64,000 nt of DNA. Source: Siphonodentalium dalli (taxonomy: Eukaryota; Mollusca; Scaphopoda; Gadilida; Siphonodentaliidae). The stretch is from positions 257,651,863-257,715,862 of the forward strand of contig CP136064.1 of assembly GCA_032622095.1 (NCBI GenBank), read 5' to 3'. Every line of letters starts with the position of its first letter. The first letter of the stretch is position 1. The translations under genes and the position numbers were made by a program. Below are positions 43,221-58,100 of the stretch, piece after piece. The notes under the pieces were generated by a model that searched no databases, was not told the DNA's origin, and saw nothing but the letters and a program-made list of their open reading frames with translations.

Positions 43221-44395
43221 TGACATTTCCAACTGTTGAAAATGTTGGCCAAGGTTAGGGGCGAGACACCACAACCTTCCTGTTGTCACGTTCCTGCATC
43301 TACGTATAAATGCCTTCCAACGAGTGATATACGAAAAGTGCGGCCACGTTATTTGAGAATAGGTACGCGTATGATATATTTTAATCGCATGGGGTGGCAA
43401 TAATAATTATGTTTTGTGGAGCCCTCCCCCATATCCATATACATCCCTGGTCAAGTGGTCCTGCTAATGTGCTATGATGCTGGTGAGTCCTTCTGAATTA
43501 CTATGCTGCTGTTAGGGCAAACTTATGCTGTTAAATATGTACGGTTTTTTTCTAAAGTTGTTGTTGTTTTCGCAGGAAAAGCCATGCATTATATATATGT
43601 GTACAGAACATTCAAAAACATATATATTGCGAATTATTTGAATAATGCATGGTTAGAGACCCTCTAGCCACGTCCCTGTGCATAGTTATGTTAGTTGTTG
43701 CAGGTTGACTGTAATCAATATTAATATTTAAGTAGTTTTGAAATCTTAAAGATACGGGCGGTGTTGGCGGTGGGTATGCTGTTAAAATATTCACCTCCGT
43801 CAAAAAACGCCATATACAGAAGGAATAGTAAGATATAGACAAACTTTGTTATTATGCCAATCAGAAATATGGCATGAGCAGTATGTTATTGTCAATTTTT
43901 CCCCTTTGTTGTGTAAACAAAAGCAAAAAACGTTACGTTTCCTGGCTTTTGTTTAGATCCGGATATGGTAAACATAAAGAGCGTTATTTGTACATGTGTT
44001 CCTGATATGGAAATAATAAAGAGCGTTTATATCATTTATGTGTGATTAACCAATATAATTGCGATGTGTTATGTAAACAGAAGCACAACTTCTGTAACAC
44101 TAGCAGTCTCTTGTTTACGTACACCGTCGTTCGTCTTGACGACAATATACTATTTACGCGCTGATTATTTTGGCATATGAGCGGAACTGTACATATATTT
44201 TGGTGTTCCTTCTGTTGATGGCGATTTGAAGAATATAAATATGTCTGCAACGAGCATCGCCTTTGCCTTTAAGCGCAGACATTATTGAATTTTTCTAAAA
44301 TATATATATGTTCTTGGGTGTTTCAAACAGGCACTGGCTTTTCCCACATCGCTCGGATTAGCGAAACACCGCGAACATGACAACTTTAGAAAACA
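43219..44395. other. No gene recognised
   Basis: 'ccggatatggtaaacataaagagcgtta' and 'cctgatatggaaataataaagagcgttta' (about 43958-44032) form a short diverged direct repeat. Otherwise nothing is recognised. Confidence 0.4.
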
Positions 44396-44545
44396 TACAG
44401 TAATGCTCTAAGTAATCGACTCCTTAACCACAGCAGAATTATGGGTAACGATGAATGGCAACAAGCCATATTTCCGACTAAATCCTGAAAAGTTACCCAT
44501 AATTATGCTGTGGTTAAGGAGTCGATTACTTTGAGCATTACTGTA
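44396..44545. mobile_element. Tc1/mariner-like foldback MITE, internally deleted (150 bp)
   Basis: Ends TACAGTAATGCTCT and GAGCATTACTGTA are present. The left arm stops at GGGTAAC (44449) and joins the right arm at GATGAATGGCAACAAG, so the apex-proximal part of the left arm is missing. Confidence 0.75.
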
Positions 44546-44799
44546 ATTGTATACTTTTTCGTACCACCATCATAGCAGGAATTGTACCATCAGGATGCCC
44601 GTCAAATGTTTTCGATAGCGGAGCGCAAGCATTCAATTGGAAAGTCACGCCATGCTACATATAGCAGTCCCGTCCAGTGAATGACAAACTGCACATACAT
44701 ATAATTATATACCCAACTGTTACTTCGTACATATTACGCAGTGAGATATGTGTAATTTCTAAGTTATTATGCAATTAACATTTGTCCGAAATTAGCCTT

Positions 44800-45000
44800 A
44801 CACATCAATGAGGTAACTATATCCAAAAATGAGGTAACTATACCCACCAATGAGGAACTAAACACACCAATGAGGTAACTATGCCCACCACTAAATGCAC
44901 TGAGGTAACTATACCCACCAATGAGGTAACTATACCCATCAATGAGGTAACTATACCCATCAATGAGGTAAATATACCCATCACTGAGGTAACTGTACAC
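44800..45000. repeat. Left edge of the satellite: 21-bp units
   Basis: The array opens with units of 21 bp (for example 44937-44957, CATCAATGAGGTAACTATACC with an adjoining C) and several decayed versions (ATCCAAAAATGAGG, CACACCAATGAGG). These lack the 9-bp AGTACACTG segment present in the main units. Divergence is highest at this edge. Confidence 0.85.
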
Positions 45001-45640
45001 ATCAATGAGTACACTGATGTAACTATACCAATCAATGGGTACACTGATGTAACTATACCAATCAATGAGTACATTGAGGTAACTATACACATCAATGAGT
45101 AAACACTGATGTAACTATATCCACCAATGAGTACACTGAGGTAACTATATCAATCAATGGGTACACTGAGGTAACTATACCCATCAATGAGGTAACTATA
45201 CCCATCAATGAGGTAACTATACACATCAATGAGGTAACTATACCCATCAGTGAGTACACTGATGTAACTATAACCATCAATGAGTACACTGATGTAACTA
45301 TATCCACCAATGAGTACACTGATGTAACTATACCCATCAATGAGTACACTGATGTAACTATACCCATCAATGAGTACACTGATGTAACTATATCCATCAA
45401 TGAGTAAACACTGAGGTAACTGTACACATCAATGAGTACACTGATGTAACTATATCCACCAATGAGTACACTGAGGTAACTATACCAATCAATGAGTACA
45501 CTGATGTAACTATATCCACCAATGAGTACACACTGAGGTAACTATAACCATCAATGAGTACACTGATGTAACTATATCCACCAATGAGTACACTGATGTA
45601 ACTATACCCATCAATGAGTACACTGATGTAACTATATCCA

Positions 45641-46894
45641 TCAATGAGTAAACACTGATGTAACTATACCAATCAATGAGTACACTGAGGTAACTATACC
45701 CATCAATGAGTACACTGATGTAACTATACCCATCAATGAGTACACTGATGTAACTATATCAATCAATGAGTACACTGATGTAACTATACCCATCAATGAG
45801 TACACTGATGTAACTATATCCATCAATGAGTAAACACTGATGTAACTATACCAATCAATGAGTACACTGAGGTAACTATACCCATCAATGAGTACACTGA
45901 TGTAACTATACCCATCAATGAGTACACTGAGGTAACTATACCAATCAATGAGTACACTGATGTAACTATACCCATCAATGGGTACACTGATGTAACTATA
46001 CCAATCAATGAGTAAACACTGATGTAACTATACCCATCAATGAGTACACTGATGTAACTATATCCATCAATGAGTAAACACTGATGTAACTATACCAATC
46101 AATGAGTAAACACTGATGTAACTATACCAATCAATGAGTACACTGATGTAACTATACCCATCAATGAGTACACTGATGTAACTATATCCATCAATGAGTA
46201 AACACTGATGTAACTATACCAATCAATGAGTACACTGAGGTAACTATACCCATCAATGAGTACACTGATGTAACTATATCCATCAATGAGTAAACACTGA
46301 TGTAACTATACCAATCAATGAGTACACTGAGGTAACTATACCCATCAATGAGTACACTGATGTAACTATACCCATCAATGAGTACACTGAGGTAACTATA
46401 CCCATCAATGAGTACACTGATGTAACTATACCCATCAATGAGTACACTGATGTAACTATATCCATCAATGAGTAAACACTGATGTAACTATACCAATCAA
46501 TGAGTACACTGAGGTAACTATACCCATCAATGAGTACACTGATGTAACTATACCCATCAATGAGTACACTGAGGTAACTATACCAATCAATGAGTACACT
46601 GATGTAACTATACCCATCAATGGGTACACTGATGTAACTATACCAATCAATGAGTAAACACTGATGTAACTATACCCATCAATGAGTACACTGATGTAAC
46701 TATATCCATCAATGAGTAAACACTGATGTAACTATACCAATCAATGAGTACACTGAGGTAACTATACCCATCAATGAGTACACTGATGTAACTATACCCA
46801 TCAATGAGTACACTGAGGTAACTATACCAATCAATGAGTACACTGATGTAACTATACCCATCAATGGGTACACTGATGTAACTATACCAATCAA
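45641..46894. repeat. Local higher-order repeats in the satellite (182 and 244 bp)
   Basis: Blocks delimited by the GTAAACACTG variant recur. The same string of unit types starts at 45823, 46465 and 46709 (offsets 642 and 244), and 182-bp blocks occur at 45641 and 46283. These lengths are 6 or 8 units plus the +2-bp variants. Confidence 0.75.
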
Positions 46895-47042
46895 TGAGTA
46901 AACACTGATGTAACTATACCAATCAATGAGTACACTGAGGTAACTATACCAATCAATGAGTACACTGATGTAACTATATCCATCAATGAGTACACTGATG
47001 TAACTATATCCATCAATGAGTACACTGAGGTAACTATACCAA

Positions 47043-48800
47043 TCAATGAGTACACACTGAGGTAACTGTACACATCAATGAGTACACTGATGTAACTATA
47101 CCAATCAATGAGTACACTGAGGTAACTATACCCATCAATGAGTACACTGAGGTAACTATACACATCAATGAGTACACTGAGGTAACTATACCAATCAATG
47201 AGTACACTGATGTAACTATATCAATCAATGGGTACACTGAGGTAACTATACCAATCAATGAGTGCACCAAGGTAACTATACCCATCAATGAGTACACACT
47301 GATGTAACTATACCAATCAATGAGTACACTGATGTAACTATACCAATCAATGAGTACACACTGATGTAACTATATCCACCAATGAGTACACTGATGTAAC
47401 TATACCCACCAATGAGTACACTGATGTAACTATACCCATCAATGAGTACACTGATGTAACTATATCAATCAATGGGTACACTGAGGTAACTATACCAATC
47501 AATGAGTGCACCAAGGTAACTATACCCATCAATGAGTACACACTGATGTAACTATACCAATCAATGAGTACACTGATGTAACTATACCAATCAATGAGTA
47601 CACACTGATGTAACTATACCCATCAATGAGTACACTGATGTAACTATACCCATCAATGAGTACACTGATGTAACTATATCAATCAATGAGTACACTGATG
47701 TAACTATATCAATCAATGGGTACACTGAGGTAACTATACCAATCAATGGGTACACTGAGGTAACTATACCAATCAATGAGTACACTGATGTAACTATATC
47801 AATCAATGGGTACACTGAGGTAACTATACCAATCAATGAGTGCACTGATGTAACTATATCAATCAATGGGTACACTGAGGTAACTATACCAATCAACGAG
47901 TGCACCAAGGTAACTATACCCATCAATGAGTACACACTGATGTAACTATACCAATCAATGAGTACACTGATGTAACTATACCAATCAATGAGTACACACT
48001 GATGTAACTATACCAATCAATGAGTACACTGATGTAACTATACCAATCAATGAGTACACACTGATGTAACTATACCCACCAATGAGTACACTGAGGTAAC
48101 TATACCCACCAATGAGTACATTGAGGTAACTATACCAATCAATGAGTACACTGATGTAACTATACCAATCAATGAGTACACTGAGGTAACTATACCCATC
48201 AATGAGTACACTGATGTAACTATATCAATCAATGGGTACACTGATGTAACTATACCAATCAATGAGTACACTGAGGTAACTATACCCATCAATGAGTACA
48301 CTGATGTAACTATATCAATCAATGGGTACACTGATGTAACTATACCCACCAATGAGTACACTGAGGTAACTATACCCACCAATGAGTACATTGAGGTAAC
48401 TATACCAATCAATGAGTACACTGATGTAACTATACCAATCAATGAGTACACTGATGTAACTATACCAATCAATGAGTACACTGAGGTAACTATACCCATC
48501 AATGAGTACACTGATGTAACTATATCAATCAATGGGTACACTGATGTAACTATACCAATCAATGAGTACACACTGATGTAACTATACCCATCAATGAGTA
48601 CACTGATGTAACTATATCAATCAATGGGTACACTGATGTAACTATATCAATCAATGGGTACACTGAGGTAACTATACCAATCAATGAGTACACACTGATG
48701 TAACTATACCCATCAATGAGTACACTGATGTAACTATATCAATCAATGGGTACACTGAGGTAACTATACCAATCAATGAATGCACCAAGGTAACTATACC
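47043..48800. repeat. Satellite sub-block marked by the GTGCACCAAGG variant
   Basis: A unit with 'gagtgcaccaagg' occurs near 47265, 47509, 47899 and (as 'gaatgcaccaagg') 48778. Each time a +2-bp unit follows at once or within a few units, and neighbouring unit strings are similar. Duplicated blocks of 240-bp scale are implied. Confidence 0.65.
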
Positions 48801-51800
48801 CATCAATGAGTACACTGATGTAACTATATCCATCAATGAGTACATTGAGGTAACTATACCCATCACTGAGTACACTGATGTAACTATACCCATCAATGAG
48901 TACACTGATGTAACTATATCCATCAATGAGTAAACACTGAGGTAACTGTACACATCAATGAGTACACTGATGTAACTATATCCATCAATGAGTAAACACT
49001 GAGGTAACTATACCCATCAATGAGTACACTGATGTAACTATATCCATCAATGAGTACACACTGGTGTAACTATACCCATCAATGAGTACACTGATGTAAC
49101 TATATCCATCAATGAGTACACTGATGTAACTATACCCATCAATGAGTACACTGATGTAACTATATCCATCAATGGGTACACTGATGTAACTATACCAATC
49201 AATGAGTACACTGATGTAACTATACCAATCAATGAGTACACTGATGTAACTATATCCATCAATGAGTACACTGATGTAACTATACCCATCAATGAGTACA
49301 CTGATGTAACTATACCCACCAATGAGTAAACACTGAGGTAACTGTACACATCAATGAGTACACTGATGTAACTATACCCATCAATGAGTACACTGATGTA
49401 ACTATACCCACCAATGAGTAAACACTGAGGTAACTGTACACATCAATGAGTACACTGATGTAACTATATCCATCAATGAGTAAACACTGAGGTAACTATA
49501 CCCATCAATGAGTACACTGAGGTAACTGTACACATCAATGAGTACACTGAGGTAACTGTACACATCAATGAGTACACTGATGTAACTATACCAATCAATG
49601 AGTACACTGAGGTAACTATACCAATCAATGAGTACACTGATGTAACTATACCCATCAATGAGTACACACTGATGTAACTATACCAATCAATGAGTACACT
49701 GATGTAACTATATCCATCAATGAGTACACTGAGGTAACTATACCAATCAATGAGTACACTGAGGTAACTATACCCATCAATGAGTAAACACTGAGGTAAC
49801 TATACCCATCAATGAGTACACACTGATGTAACTATACCAATCAATGAGTACACTGATGTAACTATATCCATCAATGAGTACACTGATGTAACTATACCAA
49901 TCAATGAGTACACTGAGGTAACTATACCAATCAATGAGTACACTGATGTAACTATACCAATCAATGAGTACACTGATGTAACTATACCAATCAATGAGTA
50001 AACACTGATGTAACTATACCCATCAATGAGTACACTGATGTAACTATACCCACCAATGAGTACATTGAGGTAAATATACCAATCAATGAGTACACTGATG
50101 TAACTATACCAATCAATTGGTACACTGAGGTAACTATACCAATCAATGAGTACACTGATGTAACTATACCAATCAATTGGTACACTGATGTAACTATACC
50201 AATCAATGAGTAAACACTGATGTAACTATACCCATCAATGAGTACACTGATGTAACTATACCCACCAATGAGTACATTGAGGTAACTATACCAATCAATG
50301 AGTACACTGAGGTAACTATACCAATCAATGGGTACACTGAGGTAACTATAACCATCAATGAGTACATTGAGGTAACTATACCAATCAATGAGTACACTGA
50401 GGTAACTATACCAATCAATGGGTACACTGAGGTAACTATACCCACCAATGAGTACATTGAGGTAACTATACCAATCAATGAGTACACTGATGTAACTATA
50501 CCAATCAATTGGTACACTGATGTAACTATACCAATCAATGAGTACACTGATGTAACTATACCAATCAATGAGTAAACACTGATGTAACTATACCCATCAA
50601 TGAGTACACTGATGTAACTATACCCACCAATGAGTACACTGAGGTAACTATACCAATCAATGAGTACACTGATGTAACTATACCAATCAATGAGTACACT
50701 GATGTAACTATACCAATCAATGAGTACACTGATGTAACTATACCAATCAATGAGTACACTGATGTAACTATACCAATCAATGAGTACACACTGATGTAAC
50801 TATATCCACCAATGAGTACACTGAGGTAACTATACCCATCAATGAGTACACTGATGTAACTATACCAATCAATGAGTAAACACTGAGGTAACTATACCAA
50901 TCAATGAGTAAACACTGATGTAGCTATACCAATCAATGAGTACACTGATGTAACTATACCCATCAATGAGTAAACACTGATGTAACTATACCCATCAATG
51001 AGTACACTGATGTAACTATACCAATCAATGAGTACACTGATGTAACTATAACCATCAATGAGTACACTGATGTAACTATACCCATCAATGAGTACACTGA
51101 TGTAACTATACCAATCAATGAGTAAACACTGATGTAACTATACCAATCAATGAGTACACTGGTGTAACTATACCAATCAATGAGTACACTGAGGTAACTA
51201 TACCAATCAATGAGTAAACACTGATGTAACTATACCAATCAATGAGTACACTGATGTAACTATACCCATCAATGAGTACACTGATGTAACTATACCAATC
51301 AATGAGTAAACACTGATGTAACTATACCAATCAATGAGTACACTGATGTAACTATACCCATCAATGAGTACACTGAGGTAACTATACCCATCAATGAGTA
51401 AACACTGAGGTAACTATATCCATCAATGAGTGCACTGAGGTAACTATACCAATCAATGAGTGCACTGATGTAACTATACCCATCAATGAGTACACTGATG
51501 TAACTATACCAATCAATGAGTACACTGATGTAACTATAACCATCAATGAGTACACTGATGTAACTATACCCATCAATGAGTACACTGATGTAACTATACC
51601 AATCAATGAGTAAACACTGATGTAACTATACCAATCAATGAGTACACTGATGTAACTATACCCATCAATGAGTACACTGAGGTAACTATACCCATCAATG
51701 AGTAAACACTGAGGTAACTATATCCATCAATGAGTGCACTGAGGTAACTATACCAATCAATGAGTACACTGAGGTAACTATACCAATCAATGAGTACACT

Positions 51801-53159
51801 GAGGTAACTATATCCACCAATGAGTAAACACTGAGGTAACTGTACACATCAATGAGTACACTGAGGTAACTGTACACATCAATGAGTACACTGAGGTAAC
51901 TGTACACATCAATGAGTACACTGATGTAACTATACCAATCAATGAGTACACTGATGTAACTATATCAATCAATGAGTACACTGATGTAACTATATCAATC
52001 AATGAGTACACTGAGGTAACTATACCAATCAATGAGTACACTGAGGTAACTATACCAATCAATGAGCACACACTGAGATAACTATACCAATCAATGAGTA
52101 CACACTGAGATAACTATACCCACCAATGAGTAAACACTGAGGTAACTGTACACATCAATGAGTACACTGAGGTAACTGTACACATCAATGAGTACACTGA
52201 GGTAACTGTACACATCAATGAGTACACTGATGTAACTATACCAATCAATGAGTACACTGATGTAACTATATCAATCAATGAGTACACACTGATGTAACTA
52301 TACCAATCAATGAGTACACTGAGGTAACTATACCAATCAATGAGTACACTGGTGTAACTATACCAATCAATGAGTACACACTGAGATAACTATACCAATC
52401 AATGAGTACACACTGAGATAACTATACCAATCAATGAGTACACTGAGGTAACTATACCCATCAATGAGTACACTGATGTAACTATATCAATCAATGAGTA
52501 CACTGGGGTAACTATACCAATCAATGGGTACACTGGGGTAACTATACCAATCAATGGGTACACTGATGTAACTATACCCATCAATGAGTACACTGAGGTA
52601 ACTATACCAATCAATGGGTACACTTAGGTAACTATATCAATCAATGAGTACACTGGTGTAACTATATCCATCAATGGGTACACTGAGGTAACTATACCAA
52701 TCAATGAGTACACTGAGGTAACTATACCAATCAATGGGTACACTGAGATAACTATACCAATCAATGAGTACACTGGTGTAACTATATCCATCAATGGGTA
52801 CACTGAGGTAACTATACCCATCAATGAGTACACTGAGGTAACTATACCAATCAATGAGTACACTGATGTAACTATATCAATCAATGGGTACACTGAGGTA
52901 ACTATACCAATCAATGAGTACACTGAGGTAACTATACCCATCAATGAGTAAACACTGATGTAACTATACCCATCAATGAGTACACTGAGGTAACTATACC
53001 AATCAATGGGTACACTGATGTAACTATATCAATCAATGAGTACACTGATGTAACTATACCCATCAATGAGTACACTGGTGTAACTATACCCATCAATGAG
53101 TACACTGATGTAACTATATCAATCAATGGGTACACTGAGGTAACTATACCCATCAATGA

Positions 53160-53710
53160 GTACACTGAGGTGACTATAACCACCAATGAGTACACTGATG
53201 TAACTATACCAATCAATGAGTACACTGAGGTAACTATACCAATCAATGAGTAAACACTGAGGTAACTATACCCATCAATGAGTACACTGATGTAACTATA
53301 CACATCAATGGGTACACCGAGGTAACTATATCAATCAATGGGTACACTGAGGTAACTATACCCATCAATGAGTACACTGAGGTGACTATAACCACCAATG
53401 AGTACACTGAGGTAACTATACCAATCAATGAGTACACTGAGGTAACTATACCAATCAATGAGTACACTGATGTAACTATATCCATCAATGAGTAAACACT
53501 GAGGTAACTATACCCATCAATGAGTACACTGATGTAACTATACACATCAATGGGTACACCGAGGTAACTACATCAATCAATGGGTACACTGAGGTAACTA
53601 TACCCATCAATGAGTACACTGAGGTGACTATAACCACCAATGAGTACACTGAGGTAACTATACCAATCAATGAGTACACTGAGGTAACTATACCAATCAA
53701 TGAGTAAACA
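53160..53710. repeat. Satellite sub-block duplicated at ~240 bp
   Basis: The rare variants GAGGTGACTATAACCACC (53167, 53387, 53630) and ACACATCAATGGGTACACCGAGG (about 53300, 53542) repeat with spacing near 220-243 bp. Confidence 0.7.
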
Positions 53711-55139
53711 CTGAGGTAACTATACCAATCAATGAGTACACTGAGGTAACTATACCAATCAATGAGTACACTGAGGTAACTATACCCATCAATGAGTACA
53801 CTGAGGTAACTATACCAATCAATGAGTACACACTGATGTAACTATACCAATCAATGAGTACACTGAGGTAACTATACCCATCAATGAGTACACTGAGGTA
53901 ACTATACCAATCAATGAGTACACACTGATGTAACTATACCAATCAATGAGTACACTGAGGTAACTATACCCATCAATGAGTAAACACTGATGTAACTATA
54001 CCCATCAATGAGTACACTGGTGTAACTATACCCATCAATGAGTACACTGGTGTAACTATACCAATCAATGAGTAAACACTGATGTAACTATACCCATCAA
54101 TGAGTAAACACTGATGTAACTATACCCATCAATGAGTACACTGGTGTAACTATACCAATCAATGAGTACACACTGATGTAACTATACCCATCAATGAGTA
54201 CACTGAGGTAACTATACCAATCAATGAGTACACTGAGGTAACTATACCCATCAATGAGTACACTGAGGTAACTATACCCATCAATGAGTACACTGAGGTA
54301 ACTATACCCATCAATGAGTACACTGAGGTAACTATACCCATCAATGAGTACACTGAGGTAACTATACCCATCAATGAGTACACTGAGGTAACTATACCCA
54401 TCAATGAGTACACTGATGTAACTATACCCATCAATGAGTACACTGAGGTAACTATACCCATCAATGAGTACACTGATGTAACTATACCCATCAATGAGTA
54501 CACTGATGTAACTATACCCATCAATGAGTAAACACTGATGTAACTATACCCATCAATGAGTACACTGATGTAACTATACCAATCAATGAGTACACTGAGG
54601 TAACTATACCAATCAATGAGTACACTGATGTAACTATACCAATCAATGAGTACACTGAGGTAACTATACCCATCAATGAGTACACTTAGGTAACTATACC
54701 AATCAATGAGTACACTGAGGTAACTATACCCACCAATGAGTACACACTGAGGTAACTATATCAATCAATGAGTACACACTGAGGTAACTATACCAATCAA
54801 TGAGTACACACTGAGGTAACTATACCAATCAATGAGTACACTTAGGTAACTATACCAATCAATGAGTACACACTGAGGTAACTATACCCATCAATGAGTA
54901 CACCGAGGTGACTATATCAATCAATGGGTACACTGAGGTAACTATACCAATCAATGAGTACACTGAGGTAACTATACCAACCAATGAGTACACTGAGGTA
55001 ACAATACCAACCAATGAGTACACACTGAGGTAACTATACCCATCAATGAGTACACCGAGGTGACTATATCAATCAATGGGTACACTGAGGTAACTATACC
55101 CATCAATGAGTACACTGATGTAACTATACCAATCAATGA

Positions 55140-58100
55140 GTACACTGAGGTAACTATACCAACCAATGAGTACACTGAGGTAACTATACCAATCAATGAG
55201 TACACTTAGGTAACTATACCAATCAATGAGTACACACTTAGGTAACTATACCCATCAATGAGTACACTGAGGTAACTATACCCACCAATGAGTACACACT
55301 GAGGTAACTATATCAATCAATGAGTACACACTGAGGTAACTATACCAATCAATGAGTACACACTGAGGTAACTATACCAATCAATGAGTACACTTAGGTA
55401 ACTATACCAATCAATGAGTACACACTGAGGTAACTATATCCATCAAAGAGTACACTGAGGTGACTATATCAATCAATGAGTACACTGAGGTAACTATACC
55501 CATCAATGAGTACACTTAGGTAACTATATCCATCAAAGAGTACACTGAGGTAACTATATCAATCAATGAGTACACTGAGGTAACTATACACATCAATGGG
55601 TACACTTAGGTAACTATACCCATCAATGAGTACACTGAGGTAACTATACCAATCAATGAGTACACACTGAGGTAACTATACCCATCAATGAGTACACTGA
55701 GGTAACTATACCCACCAATGAATACACTGAGGTAACTATATCAATCAATGAGTACACTGAGGTAACTATATCAATCAATGAGTACACTGAGGTAACTATA
55801 CCCATCAATGAGTACACACTGAGGTAACTATACCAATCAATGAGTACACACTGAGGTAACTATACCAATCAATGAGTACACACTGAGGTAACTATACCCA
55901 CCAACGAGTACACTGAGGTAACTATACCCATCAATGAGTACACTGAGGTAACTATACCAATCAATGAGTACACACTGAGGTAACTATATCAATCAATGGG
56001 TACACTGATGTAACTATACCAACCAATGAGTACACTGAGGTAACTATATCAATCAACGAGTACACTTAGGTAACTATACCAATCAATGAGTACACACTGA
56101 GGTAACTATACCCATCAATGAGTACACTGAGGTAACTATACCCACCAATGAGTACACACTGAGGTAACTATACCCATCAATGAGTACACTGGTGTAACTA
56201 TACCCATCAATGAGTACACTGATGTAACTATACCCATCAATGAGTACACTTAGGTAACTATACCCACCAATGAGTACACTGAGGTAACTATACCCATCAA
56301 TGAGTACACTGAGGTAACTATATCAATCAATGAGTACACTGAGGTAACTATACCCATCAATGAGTACACTGAGGTAACTATATCAATCAATGAGTACACT
56401 GATGTAACTATATCAATCAATGGGTACACTGCGGTAACTATACCAATCAATGAGTACACACTGAGGTAACTATACCAATCAATGAGTACACTGAGGTAAC
56501 TATACCAATCAATGAGTACACTGAGGTAACTATATCAATCAATGAGCACACACTGAGGTAACTATACCAATCAATGAGTACACACTGATGTAACTATATC
56601 CACCAATGAGTACACTGAGGTAACTATATCCACCAATGAGTACACTGAGGTAACTATATCAATCAATGGGTACACTGAGGTAACTATACGCATCAATGAG
56701 TACACTGAGGTAACAATACCAATCAATGAGTACATTGAGGTAACTATATCAATCAATGAGTACACTGAGGTAACTATATCAATCAATGAGTACACTGAGG
56801 TAACTATATCAATCAATGGGTACACTGAGGTAACTATATCAATCAATGGGTACACTGAGGTAACTATACGCATCAATGAGTACACTGAGGTAACAATACC
56901 AATCAATGAGTACACACTGAGGTAACTATACCAATCAATGAGTACACACTGAGGTAACTATACCAATCAATGAGTACACTTAGGTAACTATACCCATCAA
57001 TGAGTAAACACTGATGTAACTATACCCATCAATGAGTACACTGATGTAACTATACCCATCAATGGGTACACTGAGGTAACTATACCCACCAACGAGTACA
57101 CTGAGGTAACTATACCCATCAATGAGTACACTTAGGTAACTATACCAATCAATGAGTACACTGAGGTAACTATACCAATCAATGAGTACACACTGAGGTA
57201 ACTATATCAATCAATGGGTAGACTGAGGTAACTATATCAATCAATGGGTACACTGATGTAACTATACCAACCAATGAGTACACTGAGGTAACTATACCCA
57301 TCAATGAGTACACTGAGGTAACTATACCAATCAATGAGTACACTGAGGTAACAATACCAATCAATGAGTACACACTGAGGTAACTATACCAATCAATGAG
57401 TACACACTGAGGTAACTATACCAATCAATGAGTACACTGAGGTAACTATACCCATCAATGAGTACACTGAGGTAACTATACCAATCAATGAGTACACTGA
57501 GGTAACAATACCAATCAATGAGTACACACTGAGGTAACTATACCAATCAATGAGTACACACTGAGGTAACTATACCAATCAATGAGTACACTGAGGTAAC
57601 TATACCCATCAATGAGTACACTGAGGTAACTATATCAATCAATGAGTAAACACTGATGTAACTATACCCATCAATGAGTAAACACTGATGTAACTATATC
57701 AATCAATGAGTACACTGAGGTAACTATACCAATCAATGAGTACACTGATGTAACTATACCCATCAATGAGTACACTGATGTAACTATACCCACCAATGAG
57801 TACACTGAGGTAACTATACCCATCAATGAGGTAACTATACCCATCAATGAGGTAACTATACACATCAATGAGGTAACTATACCAACCAATGAGTACACTG
57901 AGGTAACTATACCCATCAATGAGTACACTGAGGTAACTATACCAATCAATGAGTACACTGAGGTAACAATACCAATCAATGAGTACACACTGAGGTAACT
58001 ATACCAATCAATGAGTACACACTGAGGTAACTATACCAATCAATGAGTACACTGAGGTAACTATACCCATCAATGAGTACACTGAGGTAACTATACCAAT

